The notes under the pieces were generated by a model. It searched no databases and was not told where the DNA came from. It saw only the letters and a program-made list of their open reading frames with translations. Below, piece by piece: positions 13,553 to 26,766 of a stretch of DNA of 64,000 nt (positions within the stretch are counted from its first letter, which is position 1; every line of letters starts with the position of its first letter). Both the position numbers and the translations under genes were made by a program. Source of the stretch: Ectobius pallidus (lineage: Eukaryota > Arthropoda > Insecta > Blattodea > Ectobiidae). The DNA lies in contig CAXKWD010000001.1 of the NCBI GenBank assembly GCA_964059195.1, positions 120,089,751 to 120,153,750 on the forward strand, read 5' to 3'.

Positions 13553-16063
13553 AGAAATCGAGTGGGAAGTGCAAACGTCACTTCATGGGGGAGGTAAAAC
13601 TTCGAGAAAGACGAAAAAGTATCACAGCCAAACCTTTGTATAACAAAGATCGATGTAACTATAAACCCATATTAAATGCGTAACAGTATTTTACTTTGGT
13701 CCTGGCAAATTTCCTATCTTAATATTAAATGTACCTCTTTACAGAGATGAAGCCATTTTAGAAACAACCTTTTACAACCATATTTTGACGTTCAATCGTT
13801 AATGCAAACCAGTAGCTTAGCCTGTGGATGGTAGCAGGCCGTCGACAAATGTCCTTCTCAGCCACCAAAATTGTTTTCTGGAGCTTTATAACTGCTAAAT
13901 TTGTAAGGAATTCAAAAAAAGAAAGGTTTATTTGGAGGAGGAAAATAGGGCCAATGAGGGTAAAATCATCCCTTACGTGTGCAAAAACATACAGTGAGTT
14001 TGGTTCCTACTTCAACATGCTCAGCATGCGGAGTTAAAACACCCTATCGAGTAAATAGTTTTAGTTTTATGTTGAATTTATTTTTTCTTCCCTCTTACCA
14101 CCTTCTACAAGTTTGAGAATAGTGTGTGTGGGTTACTAATAAAAGGGAATCAATAAGTTTAGAAACAAAATTAGCGGTCTCTTAAGATTTCGGTTTGTGA
14201 TTCAATATTTTTCGCTTCTTTGCACTCTGTTTCTTGAATTATAGTATAAATCACAAAGTATTCTGAATGCAGTCTTCCTTAATAATTATGTAGTATATCA
14301 CCGTTCTTATTGGTCATTTACTACCGTCTATGTACTATTTTTCATGAGCCATCCTATAACCAAAAAACAGTAATTCAATACTGGTTTGTCTAATCATACT
14401 CTCCTTCCATTAGGCATTAGATTATTTTTTTTAGGTTTAAAATGATTTCAGAATCAGTGCAATGTCTACGCTTGACAATGTCAGTCAAGCAAAGGTATGG
14501 TGTTTTACCGGCAAGACTTTGTGCAACATTCTGTCTAAATTCCAAGGAAGACATGTAGAATTCATTCCCGCTTAAATTGATAATTTCAAATGTATTATAT
14601 ATTCATTATTTACATCAATATCAATGAGACTGAGAGTGTCTTAAAATCCCTTCATTTTTTCTCTTTTTGTTAATTCCATTTGTCACTTACTTCTGAATCA
14701 TGGGGTCATGTACGTGAAAGGGTTAAAAAACTATAAAACAATTATTTTCCTTGGAACGATTTTGAAACAAAAAAAATCATACGCAGTGTCGTCTACTACC
14801 GAGCCATAACTCATTCATCATGATATCGATTTCAGTGTCTGTACAATTTACCAGAAGAGCACGCTTCTTTGTTTGCAGTAATGGTAATGAGTCCTTTAGG
14901 ATAGCGAGGTTGAATTTTGCTCACAAACAGAACGGCTAATTGGTGTTATTAATTGCCTTCTTTCAAGTTACACCTGCCTGCTACGCTCGCTAATTAATGA
15001 TGGAAATTCAGTGTAAAAATCTGGGCCTATAACCAGAGCCACTTTATTAAAATAGTAATATGATGATGATTATTACATCGGCAAGGCAAAATTTCTCTTT
15101 AATTTCTATAGCTCACATATACCGTAAGCACTTAGTTAGACTGTGGTAGAGGAAGTAGTGGATTCAAGCGTGAAATTCTGTTTCGAGTTTTCAGTTTTCG
15201 AGTCACTACGAGTCACTACACAGCTTGAGCAGTGCGCGCCTCGAGTGATTCTATTGCAGTCTGCAGGAAGATGATAAAAATACAATTTATTTACCATCAT
15301 AAACGTCACTGGTCACCATTTATGTGTAGCATATAAATCGGAGATTATTTATTTGATCATGCTTCGTTATAGGCTAAAACAATGTGAAAAGTTTTCACTT
15401 TTTATCTCAACCTGAGCGCATTCTGGTTGTCATCGCGTGATACACTCACCCATCTCTTCCTATAGAACATGCTTAGTGAACCTAACCGTTCCTTTTATAA
15501 ACATTCAAAGCTTGATGAGGAAGAATTAATCTCAATCTTAACACCGCTGAACATAATTCCATATTTGGGGATTTTTCCAGATAATTGCCCTAACAACATT
15601 AATTAAATCATGTACACTAATTATTAGAACTAACTTGTAAGACTTTTTACAACAGTGGTAAGTTATTAAACTTACATCGCCCTGTAGGCCGTATGGCCGA
15701 AAAGCCTTCCCCTCGCTAAATCATGAAAAGCTGTCAGCCAGTGATATTCATAATACAAACTACAATTTATAATATGAATGCAATAGCCTAGCAAACATTT
15801 TTCATCGAAAATACCCTATAGAATTTGTGTATGTATTACGGAGGCATGGCGATGGAAATTATTATTAATAGATAACACATTCTAAGTTTAAACCAAACAA
15901 ATATGGCTAACAAAGCAGTTTTGATATTCTGCACAACAAAGAAAATCACTTGCCATGATCTGTTAAAATGTCTTTCAGAACTTCCATGTACCTTAAATGT
16001 TAAAGTTTTCATTTCAAGAGTTGGCATTCCTCTGGAAACAATGTCCTATTTTCAACTGAACAC
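13553..16063. other. Carboxylesterase intron 1, no gene seen
   Basis: AT-rich sequence. No exon, RNA gene or delimitable repeat recognised. Confidence 0.5.
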
Positions 16064-16253
16064 GTCGACCTGAATGGCGCAGTTGGTATAGGTCGCAGAG
16101 GGAGGGGTTCGATCCCGGCCCAGGCCCAAGGCATTTATTTAACAGGCATATAAAAGAACTCTGCCGGTCAAAATTCCGGCACACCGGCGACGGTAACAAG
16201 GCTAAGTTGCAGTAGGCCTACATCCCCGTCGTTAATCATATAACCAACCAACC
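16064..16253 (+). mobile_element. tRNA-derived SINE, family 2
   Basis: Starts GTCGACCTGAATGGCGCAGT with B-box-like GGTTCGATCCCGGCCCAGG. It then has AAGGCATTTATTT, AAAGAACTCTGCCGGTCAAAA, TTCCGGCACACCGGCGACGG and CATCCCCGTCGTTAA. The same order of blocks is found at 17443 and, more diverged, at 33877. Confidence 0.85.
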
Positions 16254-17442
16254 ATCACTGAACATTTTTCACGTGAACTTAAAGTTCTTTTTAAAAGGAT
16301 CCTATAATACAATCACAGTTACTATTACTAGATTAACCTTCAACAGTGAACTTTTGACCCATTTAAAAAAAAAAGGAACAAAATGGATATACGAGGGGCA
16401 TACTGAAAGTCGTAAGCAACATTTTTTCACAACCTTAATCTTTATTTGTAAGTGAAACGAAGTATTTTTTTTTGCACACATGTTTCCCATCGTTCTGCAA
16501 GTTATCGTTATAACGATTCATGGTCCGTGTACCTGAACCTCGCCCACGCTCTAAACGAATGTGAGCTATTGTTAAGCGTTGTTATCTTCGTATCTTATGT
16601 GTATGTTTTCAAGTCATTCTATATGTGTATTATTAAAACAGGAAGAGGACTTCAAAAAGGAGATAAGGCAGGCAGGGACGACATTATTGAGAGTCGTGAT
16701 ACATTTAGACAGTTGTATTACAATAGTTCTGACATTGACTGACAATGAGGAGTTATAAAATAGCGTTTCTGATGATGTACACTAATCTGTTAAGAGTCCT
16801 ACATAATGAACCAATTATTCTTTGTCTTACACTTTACAGTATAATAATTTTATAGTAAGTAAGATCTGTACTACATGATTGACAATAATATATTGTTAAA
16901 TGTATTCTATTAGTATAAATCATTCGTCTAGTTTTAATTTAAAAATCCAAATATAACATGTGAAAATGAATATTGATGAATTCTGATATTTATAGAAGTT
17001 GCACTTGTCCGACAAGTCGCGTAACTTATGAACATAATGCAACTAAAGACATTCATTTAATAATTCTTCTAAAGTAATTATCGAATTATTAATTTATTAA
17101 TTAACCTTTTCACTGCTACTAACGTATATATGCGTCACCACCAAAACTGCATTAAAGCACAAACCTAACATTAATAGCGTAGTGGTTTATGTTAAAATGT
17201 GATAATTTTTATCCCGGTGTTACAGTTATCATTTATGGAAACCAGCTTTCTACTAAGATTTTCCTGAGTTCAAACACATAACTCAATGATGATCTTAGTT
17301 GAAGACTTTTTATATAGGCTAAATAAGGCTATTATAAACTAGCTCTTAAAAGGTTAATTTTTTTTTCGAAATATCTTGTTAATTTGAAAATAATGTCCCT
17401 GAAGTAGTAACATTAACACTATGTTATAACCCTAGCCACTGT

Positions 17443-17655
17443 GTCGGCCTGGGTGGTGCAGTTAGTATCGCACTGGCTTTCTGTGCCCAAGGTTGCGGGT
17501 TCGGTCCCGGCCCAGGCTCAAGGCATTTATGTGACAGACTCGTGTCTGTAGATTTACGCGTTTAAAAGAACTCTGCTGGTCAAAATTCCGCCACACTGGA
17601 GACGGTCACAGGCCTAAGATGCAGTAGGTCTACATCCCCGTCGTTAAATAACCAT
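17443..17655 (+). mobile_element. tRNA-derived SINE, family 2
   Basis: GTCGGCCTGGGTGGTGCAGT head, B-box-like GGGTTCGGTCCCGG, then the shared blocks AAAGAACTCTGCTGGTCAAAA and CATCCCCGTCGTTAAATAAC. Confidence 0.88.
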
Positions 17656-17984
17656 AATCCAACTAGGCCTATAGCCACTGTATGGGAGTAGGTCACTAAG
17701 ACGCAGCCATAAGTATCGGCTTCAGATCTAAGACCAGAGCTTACTGGCATCTCACAAATTCATTAACCTCCTACACACATTATATAGGTTGACTTCTGCC
17801 GATCAATTCCACAGGCAGCGGTTGATGAAATATGGAAACACGAAGGTGCACTGGATATAAATACTCATGACTCCACTGAACGACATGTTCGGTTGACGTT
17901 ACACGAAAAACAATTGGGATAAATAATTTTCTGACACCGTGACTTTCAACTGTTCGTGCTGAGCTCGGCACACTAACTCCTGAA

Positions 17985-18060
17985 CTCTGGCTAGCTCGGT
18001 TGGTAAAACATTAGCTCGGACAGCTGCAGGTCCCGGGTTTATCCGGTGTAAGAGGGATTT
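17985..18060 (+). mobile_element. tRNA-like SINE head, fragment
   Basis: TGGCTAGCTCGGTTGGTAAAA ... GGTCCCGGGTTTATCC has A- and B-box-like blocks at tRNA spacing, but it cannot form a credible tRNA acceptor stem. It most likely represents another SINE remnant directly before the family-3 SINE. Confidence 0.5.
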
Positions 18061-18120
18061 TTCTCCTATCTGTTCTATAAATTAGCTTGGGCTGATCTTG
18101 CGGTAAATTTTAATAGTTGT

Positions 18121-18515
18121 TACCGCTGTGGCGTCGGGGATGCGTTCGCTCCTCTCACGCAGCGGGCCCGGGTTCAAATCCTGGTCGGGACAAGTTACAA
18201 GTCGGATTTTTCCGGGGTTCTTCCTTACCTGTGAGAAAATGTCGGGTAACTTTAGGCCCTTGTGGTCCCCGGATATCATCTGGCCGTCGTTATCATCTTC
18301 ATCCCATTCTCGCCTTGTTTGGAGTGAGTGTGAGTGTGTGTGAACGGTGTCTCTCGTCCTATGTGTTCGTGTTGTCTCGGAGGTGGCTCCGGCATTGGGA
18401 TGATCACTCATCCGGGGAGGCCTTCCATGTCCTTGTCTCGTCAAAAAAGTATGTATGTGATCCAAAGATAATCCCTCTCCCGACAGGTCGCGGGCCTGTA
18501 AGGCAACATCGAGAA
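18121..18515 (+). mobile_element. tRNA-derived SINE, family 3
   Basis: TACCGCTGTGGCGTCGGGGA head and B-box-like GGGTTCAAATCC. It then has TTTTCCGGGGTTCTTCC, GGTCCCCGGATATCATCTGG, a GT-rich block, CATCCGGGGAGGCC and CCGACAGGTCGCGGGCCTG. It accounts for the long open frames on both strands here (up to 180 codons), which are not genes. Confidence 0.85.
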
Positions 18516-19849
18516 CGCTTGAACCGCGACCATGCTTATTGCATAGGCTTAATGAATAGTATCTTATAGCGTGAAGTGATGTGAAGATTGTGAAACGCTT
18601 GTTACAAATTAATATGTTTAGCATGAAGTGAAAGAAGCAAACATCTGTTGTAGTGGTAATAGAAGTGATGGCGATAGTACAGAAGTAGGTATAATAAGAA
18701 CTGTAGTAGCTTATAGCTGTAATATCACTAGAAATCTACGTTTGGTTATATTAGGTCTGTTGCTTTTACTATTTGTAGTAGTTTATTAAATTAATACAGT
18801 AAATAATAAACCGTAAATCCTCGTACGTCTAAGAAAGCAATGCTACCTTCTGCTGATCATGCATTAGATAGGCCTACTGCAGCTTTCGACTCGCTGGTAA
18901 ATACCAATATTTGAAGAATGAAATTATAAAACATTTTAAATGATAATGGAATTAATAACTGATAATTGATTTATTACAACCATTAAGTACAGTCGCAAAT
19001 AAGAGTTTTGGTATAGAAACGATTAAAACTTCCTTTTTAGAGCATCATTGATCATAGTATCATCCAGTTGTAGATCATGATTCCACTTGGTCATTAGATG
19101 GCCAAATAAGTGTGGTAAAGCTATTGTTTTATTCAACAGAAGCACTTGCAACGGAAGTCAGGTTGAGTGGAGGGGAAGTAATCATACAGCACGTACATTA
19201 AGTACTTTGTCTGTACTGAGAAATCAAGTTTGTAGTTGAAAGACGACACACCTGAGTAGTAAATAATTATCGGTGCTACTGTGGATGTTCGAGGCACAAT
19301 ACCCAACTCTATTTTCAAATTCTGGAAGGAGTTTCGACTATGGAGAAGCATATTGGCAAAAGTGTTACTGCCATCGTAAGGGGATGTAAATGTAGCCCCT
19401 ACGTAAACTTCATTTTCTTGTACATGAAATGAAAAGCTTTTCTCCCATTGCTTATTAAGCTAGTAAGTTGTAGAACCTTGACCCATATCGTTATTTTGAT
19501 ATCTACGTGACTACTAAAAGTCCTAGGAAACTATGGAGTAGCTAGGCAAGACTGGGCAGATATTTCGAAATGACATGATGTAGGCTATTAAGGCAAAATT
19601 ATCCGTTATCTGCTTGCACATATTGTAGCCCGTATTAGATTTAAAAAAATCGGCGTGTTATTATGTGATAAAAAGTTTTAATAAAAGGGCGTAGTTTATG
19701 GATAGAAAAGTAAATTAAGGACAGCGTGGCACTCCGAACACACTAGACCTACTACCTGTTTATATTCCTTTTTTGTAAGTAATAACAACATAGAAGCTAG
19801 AAGATTGGCAGTAGTATGTTCAAAATATGTCTAAATATATATTTTATAT
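18516..19849. other. Carboxylesterase intron 1, no gene seen
   Basis: No recognisable exon or delimitable repeat. Confidence 0.5.
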
Positions 19850-20153
19850 GGGGTACGCCATGGCGTAGTGGTTGAGGCGCTGCGCAACAAACCAGATGAT
19901 CGCGGGTTCGATCTCCGATGAGGTCGTCGAATTTTTTCAATTGGTCTAATCCTTCTGGTGGCACTATGGCCCTGGGGTCGACTCAGTTTCTAACAGAAAT
20001 GAGTACCAGGAGCCATCCTGGGGGTAAAGGCGGCTGGTGCGTAAGGCTGACAACCTTACCACCTTCATGTGCCGAATGTCTAAATATCTGGGAGCCTTAG
20101 CCTCCTGGAACCCTCTGGGCATCCATGGCCTGTACAGGGAATACTTTACTTTA
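19850..20153 (+). mobile_element. tRNA-derived SINE, family 1
   Basis: GGGGTACGCCATGGCGTAGT head, B-box-like GGGTTCGATCTCC, full family body, end CCATGGCCTGTACAGGG followed by ACTTTACTTTAC. Confidence 0.92.
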
Positions 20154-20706
20154 CTTTTTATTACATATATTTATACACAATATAGGCTTGCTTAGAAAGA
20201 GCATTTTAAAATCGATAATTTTTTCGTAAGGGTTTAAGGGTATAGAAACTCATTTCTTCATCAATGTCCATCTAGGTCCACATTTATTACATAATATATT
20301 TTCCGTACTAAATTTAATAAAAGTTTATAAGATACTTTCATCTAAATCTAGACATATCTCTGCGTTCTCCAACAAAATGCCCTACGACATCATTTTACGG
20401 TGAATGAGAAACACTTGGATTAGGACATTTGCGTAGGAGTGGGGAAACATGTAAGCAGTAGTGAATATGCATCCACTCCAGTACAACTTGGCGCTTACTG
20501 TTTGAGCTCGCATATACAACTCATGCCCTGACTACATTATATGAGCAGTTGGCTAACGCTGTCAGATGTGGTAAGGTACACGACGTTGGTAATGGAATTG
20601 AAGGAAGTTACAGTGATACTAATTAAAACATCACTGAACCCGATTTAAAGACATAAAAATGGCAATTCACATTAGCGTAGCATTGTGAGGAAATTGTGAG
20701 CCAGGG

Positions 20707-20982
20707 CAGGGGCGGATCCACGGGGGGGGGGGGAAGGGGGGAAATTTCCCCCCCAAAATTTGTAACATTAAGCACAAATTATTCAAAATTTATTAGAACA
20801 TAACCCAAATACTTAAATTAAAGCAACGACATTCATTATTTTGAAATACCTTTGTAAGAAAATGCTGAAATGTTCAATTTGTTTTCAATTGTGTACTGGG
20901 AATAATTAATTTTTATGAGTAAAAACTTCCCTCTCTACTTTGGTTCCCCCCCCCCCAAAATGTCTCTCTGGATCCGCCCCTG
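20707..20982. mobile_element. hAT-type MITE (276 bp) with G-run subterminal regions
   Basis: The ends CAGGGGCGGATCCA and its inverse TGGATCCGCCCCTG form 14-bp inverted repeats. They are flanked by the exact 8-bp duplication AGCCAGGG (20699-20706 and 20983-20990). Just inside each end is a homopolymer run (G on the left, C on the right). No coding capacity. Confidence 0.92.
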
Positions 20983-20990
20983 AGCCAGGG

Positions 20991-22779
20991 AGGATAGTGT
21001 AATTTTAATTTAACATGATGTAAAAGATGGACAACATGTTTTTATTTCGTAGTCTATAGAGTAGGCTGGGCAGATGTTTCGAAATGACATGATATGGTAA
21101 GGTAAATGATATGTTATCTGCTTGCACATATTGTAGCATATGTTAGATAAACATCGGGTTTTAGTAAGTGATAAAGTTTCGATAAGTGTATACAACCAGT
21201 GTAGCTTAATAAGTGAAATAAATTACAAAACTTGTCGATCTCTAAAGGAGGCCTTTTCTTATTATGTGTCTGGAAAGTGTTCTTTTCATCACATATGGAC
21301 TATGAGGTTTGACATGCTGACCGCTCTCTATACTCCTAGTCTCCTATAGGGTAGAAACGACCCATTTTCTCGGATAATCATTATTGTTATTACAATACCA
21401 ATAACATGGCATAACACATATAGAGTTCCATAAAAAAGAAAGCTTTTATGGTGTACTAATATAATAATTGCCACGAACGTTGACCAACAAAGTAATTAAT
21501 AGTAGACGACGTAAGCTCACTTACAAATAACCCATCAAGTAGTATTTATACTAGAAAAGCTTATGACGTACACAATAACACAATTCAGCTCGAAGACAAC
21601 AGATCAGTTCATACGACGTAGAAGAAGTAGAACCAAGAAGAGACTTTTACTTATGATGTAACAACATTTTAAGTTTTAGTAGTTTTAATTGGAAAAACGG
21701 CAGTGATAAAGCTATTTGATTCTTCAATAACTCTACAAATCGGACCCCCTGAAGATGGTAGAATGTAACCGAAAGGCCTAGGAAAATAAAATAAGAGGTT
21801 GAGAAGAAAGGTACATGCATTATGTTATTATTTTATGACGTAAACACTACACAATATTTTATGGTGTAAACACTACACTATAGCAGCCGAGTTGCCAAAA
21901 TTATATTTTGAAATTACAATCAACCTAAAAATACTGGGAAAGCTAATTATCCGTTATACGGATTTTGAAGACGAATTATAAATTGCTAGATAATGAAATC
22001 GTTTATTAATGAATTAGACTCTTATAAGAGGTAGAAAAAGCGCGAAATGTGGGTAATTTTACCTAGGGACCTTCTCTTTATGGAGTGCTTAATATGTGAT
22101 CGATGACTGTCGGATTTTGAGGCATGCTGCAGAATGTGGAATATAATGAGCTGTGATTGTTATTATTATTGTTATTATTATTATTGAACATGTAAGAAGA
22201 ATGGAAGAAGAAAGGCTATGGGTAAGGGGTATGGGAATGGTGACCACCTGGAAGAAGAACCAGAAGCAGGCCTCGAAACTCATGGAAGGAGGAGATCGGC
22301 ATAGGAATGAAAGACAGTTATGGATTGGATTGACAGAGACGATTGCAGGAAAAAATAAAACTTTAGTTACAGAAAGATGAAGTTAACATTTTACTCTGTA
22401 GGCCTATATACATAAATAAAATTATTATTATCATCATTATCATCATCGTCATCGTCATTATTAATTATGTTATTATTGATACCGGTTGAACCTATTAATT
22501 TTTGTGCCAATTATAAAGTACTGTATTAGGACTATTGCTACTGTTATGCTATACGATACAAATTTTAATTTCGAAGGATGATAGAATCACATGTCCACGT
22601 CTACACAGCTATTTTACTGCTTATACGAACGCTTTCACTTGTCCAATAATTCTGAGCCTACCGGTACTTCGTTGGTTTGTAGTACGCTATTACTACTACC
22701 GTACTACATTACGATTCATAAGAGAGCAGCAAGAAATTCTTGAATGAAGCAGACTGAAAAGAGGCCGTCAGACACTTAC
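20991..22779. other. Carboxylesterase intron 1, proximal part
   Basis: (ATT)n-like tracts lie near 22160-22185 and 22420-22460. No gene recognised. The approximately 65-codon frames here are chance frames. Confidence 0.5.
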
Positions 22780-22914
22780 CTTGAACCGGAGGGATCCAAC
22801 AGGCGGTTTCGCATACGGTACGCCCCGAAAGGCATAGTATGGTTTCCCGCACTTCGATGTCTGCGTTGATCCTCTGAGAATGCCTTGTGTTACTGTCACC
22901 GATACAGTTTCCAT
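22780..22914 (-). CDS. Carboxylesterase, first coding exon
   Basis: Forty-five codons starting METVSVTVTQGILRG, then PYYAFRGVPYAKPPVGSLRF and a final Lys. This is the conserved N-terminal segment of type-B carboxylesterases (GxxYAxPPVGxLRF). The donor CAAG|GTAAGT is in phase 0 and joins the exon at 5666-5806. The start is favoured because ATG has A at -3 and G at +4, and no upstream in-frame extension looks coding. There is no signal peptide, as in intracellular E4/FE4-like esterases, unless an upstream exon supplies one. The enzyme would hydrolyse carboxylic esters (xenobiotic or hormone esters). The four exons here give about 207 residues, roughly 40% of a normal esterase. Confidence 0.93.
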
Positions 22915-25900
22915 GATACCTCACTGTGATTTACTGATGCGTGGGTCAAGTGTGGCAGCAAATCCGGCCGGAGATGCGTGCCCGCCCTACTGAAGTGAGT
23001 GAAAATGTCTCGGACCTCTCACTCGTTCACTCCTCCCAGCGATTGCTACTGCTTTCTAGTTACACCTATCACACACAGGTGGCAGGATTGTGCAATTTCA
23101 TTTCAAGAGCTGTTTATTTGTGATACACCTTTGCAATGAATGTGGCGCTTTGCTGTAACTAAAAGAAACCAAATGCAGCTTCAAGGACGTTCACAGTAAA
23201 TATGACGATCACTATGTGAAATGACTAGGCATCCAAATAGAGGATAAGTTGCACACAGGATATAAACTTGCGATAAGCTACAAGCCTCGGACATTAATTT
23301 AACACTTTCAGACCCAAATATAAAATTGCAACGTAAGGGCAAAACTTCAATCATAAGTCAGTTATTTGGATTAAAGGACTTCAAATCAAGTCTTAAAACA
23401 GTGTTCTAAAAATGCATGCCCTTCGTTCTGCAAAATTTGTTTTTTTTAATACAAAACTTACATGAATTATTTTATTAAAATGTGTACGTATAGTTTATTC
23501 CAAAACATGAAAGCCTGTTCTCACTCCACCGCCCGAGGCCCGGGGTGTTTTTGAAGAATGCTTTTGCAATGCGTTCTCTCGTAATGAGGGTCGTTCTTTG
23601 TTCGATAACCCCAGAGTCAGTGTATTTAGAAAGTACATTTTCTTCTTATGTGGTGCAGATGGTCATTTTTACACCATGGTCGGAAAAAATACATATTATT
23701 CACTAACACAGGGGGTGCAACTATTCAACACGATACACGACAATATACTGAACAAACTCGAGAAAAGACAGAAACCTGACAGTATTACTTCTAGACCTTT
23801 AATGTGGGTAGCCTACTGTTCAGTAATCTCTACAATAAGTTGCACGGGAAAGTGTTGTCTGGATAGCTTCTAGAATTGAGGCTATCATGTTTTGAAATAA
23901 ACATTTCATGGCAGTACAAACGGAATGAAGGAGTTAAGGAGGGGTGACAATGGAAACTCAATATTCGCTTTAATAGTATATTGCGATACAAGAGTGGCAA
24001 GTGCAACCATTGGAGAATTGGGGAAGAGTTTGAAAGAAGAGCCGAAGGCGAGTCTTTTTAGATTTCTGTTAGAAGCATGTGTATTGGATACCACTTTTGC
24101 TATAATAGAAATAATACATACATTACGTGAAAATAATGAACCACTAACTGCTGTTCAATGTGGCTTTCAAGCTACAAAGGGATCTTAAAGAGTAGTGATT
24201 GTTTTAATCTCTGTGTGATCGATACCTACCAAAAAGTGTTTTACTTCAAATTCCAAACTATTATTGTAAACAGTGATAGGTCTATAATCTATAGGCCTAT
24301 TCTGTAGAATAGACTTGATTAACTTTGGACGTTCGGTTTCTAAACTTACAACCCTGAGAATGTTATATTGTATTCTTTTAGGTCTATTGTCCTTTACGTC
24401 TTTGAGCGGGTACTTAAAGCTGCCGACGTTTCCCATAGGTCTCTATGAAGCCTCTTTTTTTAATAAATGTCTAGTACTGTTCCTTCGTCTGACGATTCTA
24501 TAGTGGTGAGTGACTTTCAAAAGACCGGGAAGAGAGGGACAGGTTTAGCTTGCAACGGCGTGTAATTTTGCCCAGGGCTCCTCGTTGAGCACATGGTGTT
24601 CTTAATATTCCACGAATAAGGAGTGGAACTGAATGACTCAAATTGACGCTATTATTACCATATCCTCTATGAACTGAGAATTATTAATATGATCGTAAAC
24701 GTGGTTTACAAAATATGAGCAGGCCTGAGTTTTGACTCATACTGAGAGTGAGCTGTAGTTATTTCAGCACTTTGCTAAATACATTGTTTGTGGCAGCGTC
24801 TGATACACCCACACAAAAGTCGAGATAGGACGCAAGAGGAGGGAAAGATTAAGATTGTTTGAACCGTGTCAGTAAAGCAGTAGTTATAGCCAGATAAACT
24901 ATGTTTATTATTCATTCTCCCACAAATGCTTTGCTATCAGCGAGCTTCCAGAAATAAGGGTTTTAGACGAAGCACCTGTTATTCTATTTCTTCAGTGAAT
25001 AATATTACAGCGATTTTACAAATAGATGAATCAGAGCTGAGGCGAATAGCTAGATAACGGTTAACTGAACAGACAATTAATTGGAGATATTATAAAGCAA
25101 TTAATTGTTATTTGATCACATAATTAACTGGATGTTATTTGCAGTTAACTGAAATTTTATATGTGTGTGGTGTTCATACCGGGTCGCGAACGACTCCTCG
25201 AGATCCCACAAGAGGATATTCAATGCGGATTTGTTTCCAGAGTGGGCCAGTCCCCTACCTTACATTTAAACCTAGGGACAACACAAACACCCGGTCCTGA
25301 ACCCGGGAAATGGATTTTTCACTAGGAGATTTGACCGGGAATCAAACCCGGGCCGCCGGAGGGGAAGGCAGGCGTGCCATCGTCTATCGACTCACCCCTT
25401 CAATTATAGTTAATTCTTTTTCTCCGATTACGCTTCTCTGTGTTTGTCAATGACCGCAACCAGCCACATGATTGCCCCTCCATTCTAAAGCATGTCGAAA
25501 TGTTTCAACAACCTCCTTGCACTGGAACCGATGTTTCAGGCTACTTACGATTAACTAAACCATGGTCTACTGAACTCTATTTTAGCAGTGTATTGGGTTA
25601 TTGGTTAAAATCGCGTCTTTCAATCGTTATTAATTTAATTCTATAACAGATAATAATGGTTATTTCAATTACTTGTTCAGTTAACCAATTAACGTTTATT
25701 CAGATAATCCCAGTACCGATAGTCAATACGTTGTATCAGGTTGAGAAATAGACTTACTATTTATGCTATTTAATGCAATATATCATTTTCCATAAATATA
25801 GAATGACAGTTATGGGGCTTGCCGTGCAATAATTATATTATTGGGCAGTAACAACTTTGGGGCCCCCGAAAATATTTTCTCGGTCCCCAATAATATTTGT

Positions 25901-26711
25901 GATGATAGAAACTGAAGGATAGGTTCCCTCTTACGACTAAAATGAACTATTTCCATTACTGCTCCCAATTTTTTATTAAAAAATAAGTTACTACAAAGTT
26001 AGGAGTACTGCGATATTAGGCGTGTTTGCTATAAATTATTTAAAAATAAGAAAATTCTAATAATATTAATTATTAACACAATCTGATAATGCTTACTACT
26101 ACTGAGTAACCAGATAATAATACTGTACTGACAATTAAAGGATAAAATTATTCACTTTGAACTGCCATTGCAACCATCAATCATTAAGTGCCAGCAAATA
26201 TATTTGTTAGCCTAATAGCCTATTTTTTCAAATAGGCCTAAATTAAATTTCTAAATTGATTGAAGGTTGTGTTGGGACCCACAGAAGCACGCCCTCCTGC
26301 ACCACACAGACTCTGGGGACCTTATCGCTGACAATGGGGAATCCTAAAATCATGCCTTAATTCTACAATATCATCCACCAACTAAACTCAAAATTTTATT
26401 GTAATTATGCTACTTTACATGCGCACCAAATATTTTACACGGGTAACTTGAATATAACTAATAGTTTATGAGGTATACTTTCTGTAGAGGGTGTCCAAGG
26501 TAATCTGTTTCTAAGTGTGTAATGTAAAATATTGAAGATGTCAAAACCCATAGTTAAATACATGGTAACAATTTGTATTTGCTGAGAAGAATAAAATATG
26601 TTTTCTTCGTATAACTTACACTGTCGTTCTTTCTTCAAAAAGGAATATGCAGTCAGAAGTAAGTGTGATCAACCACATTTTGTCACCTATTTCCACTGCA
26701 AAATATCACAG
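22915..26711. other. Intergenic: carboxylesterase 5' flank / carboxypeptidase 3' flank
   Basis: 3.8 kb between the two genes. It holds a SINE-like element (25195-25400) and a 70-bp block at 24260-24330 that recurs inverted at 29593-29657. The 87-codon plus-strand frame at 23925-24188 has no family I recognise and no supporting context. No promoter element of the esterase could be picked out. Confidence 0.5.
25195..25400 (-). mobile_element. Probable tRNA-headed SINE
   Basis: On the minus strand it begins GGGGTGAGTCGATAGACGATGGC, with GCCCGGGTTTGATTCCCGG as a strong B-box-like block, then a longer unrelated body. The tRNA-like head plus a non-tRNA body suggests a SINE. Only one copy is seen in the window, so its ends are approximate. 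Confidence 0.6.
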
Positions 26712-26717
26712 TTTATT
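26712..26717 (-). terminator. Poly(A) signal AATAAA for distal terminal exon
   Basis: AATAAA on the minus strand about 50 nt after the stop codon of the exon at 26767-27339, a plausible cleavage signal. Confidence 0.55.
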
Positions 26718-26766
26718 CCCAACTGTAAACTGTTATTCTCTGATACAACACACAAGTCCGTTACTG

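Noticed and set aside
16391..16450. ACGAGGGGCATACTGAAAGTCGTAAG, resembling a mariner terminal repeat
   Set aside because: No second end, TA duplication or transposase was found nearby, so no element could be delimited.
18082..18624. 180-codon minus-strand open frame and a 150-codon plus-strand frame
   Set aside because: Both are produced by the family-3 SINE and share peptides with the SINE copy at 9650-9971.
23925..24188. 87-codon plus-strand frame with normal amino-acid composition
   Set aside because: No recognisable family, splice context or second exon. Frames of this length occur by chance in this window.
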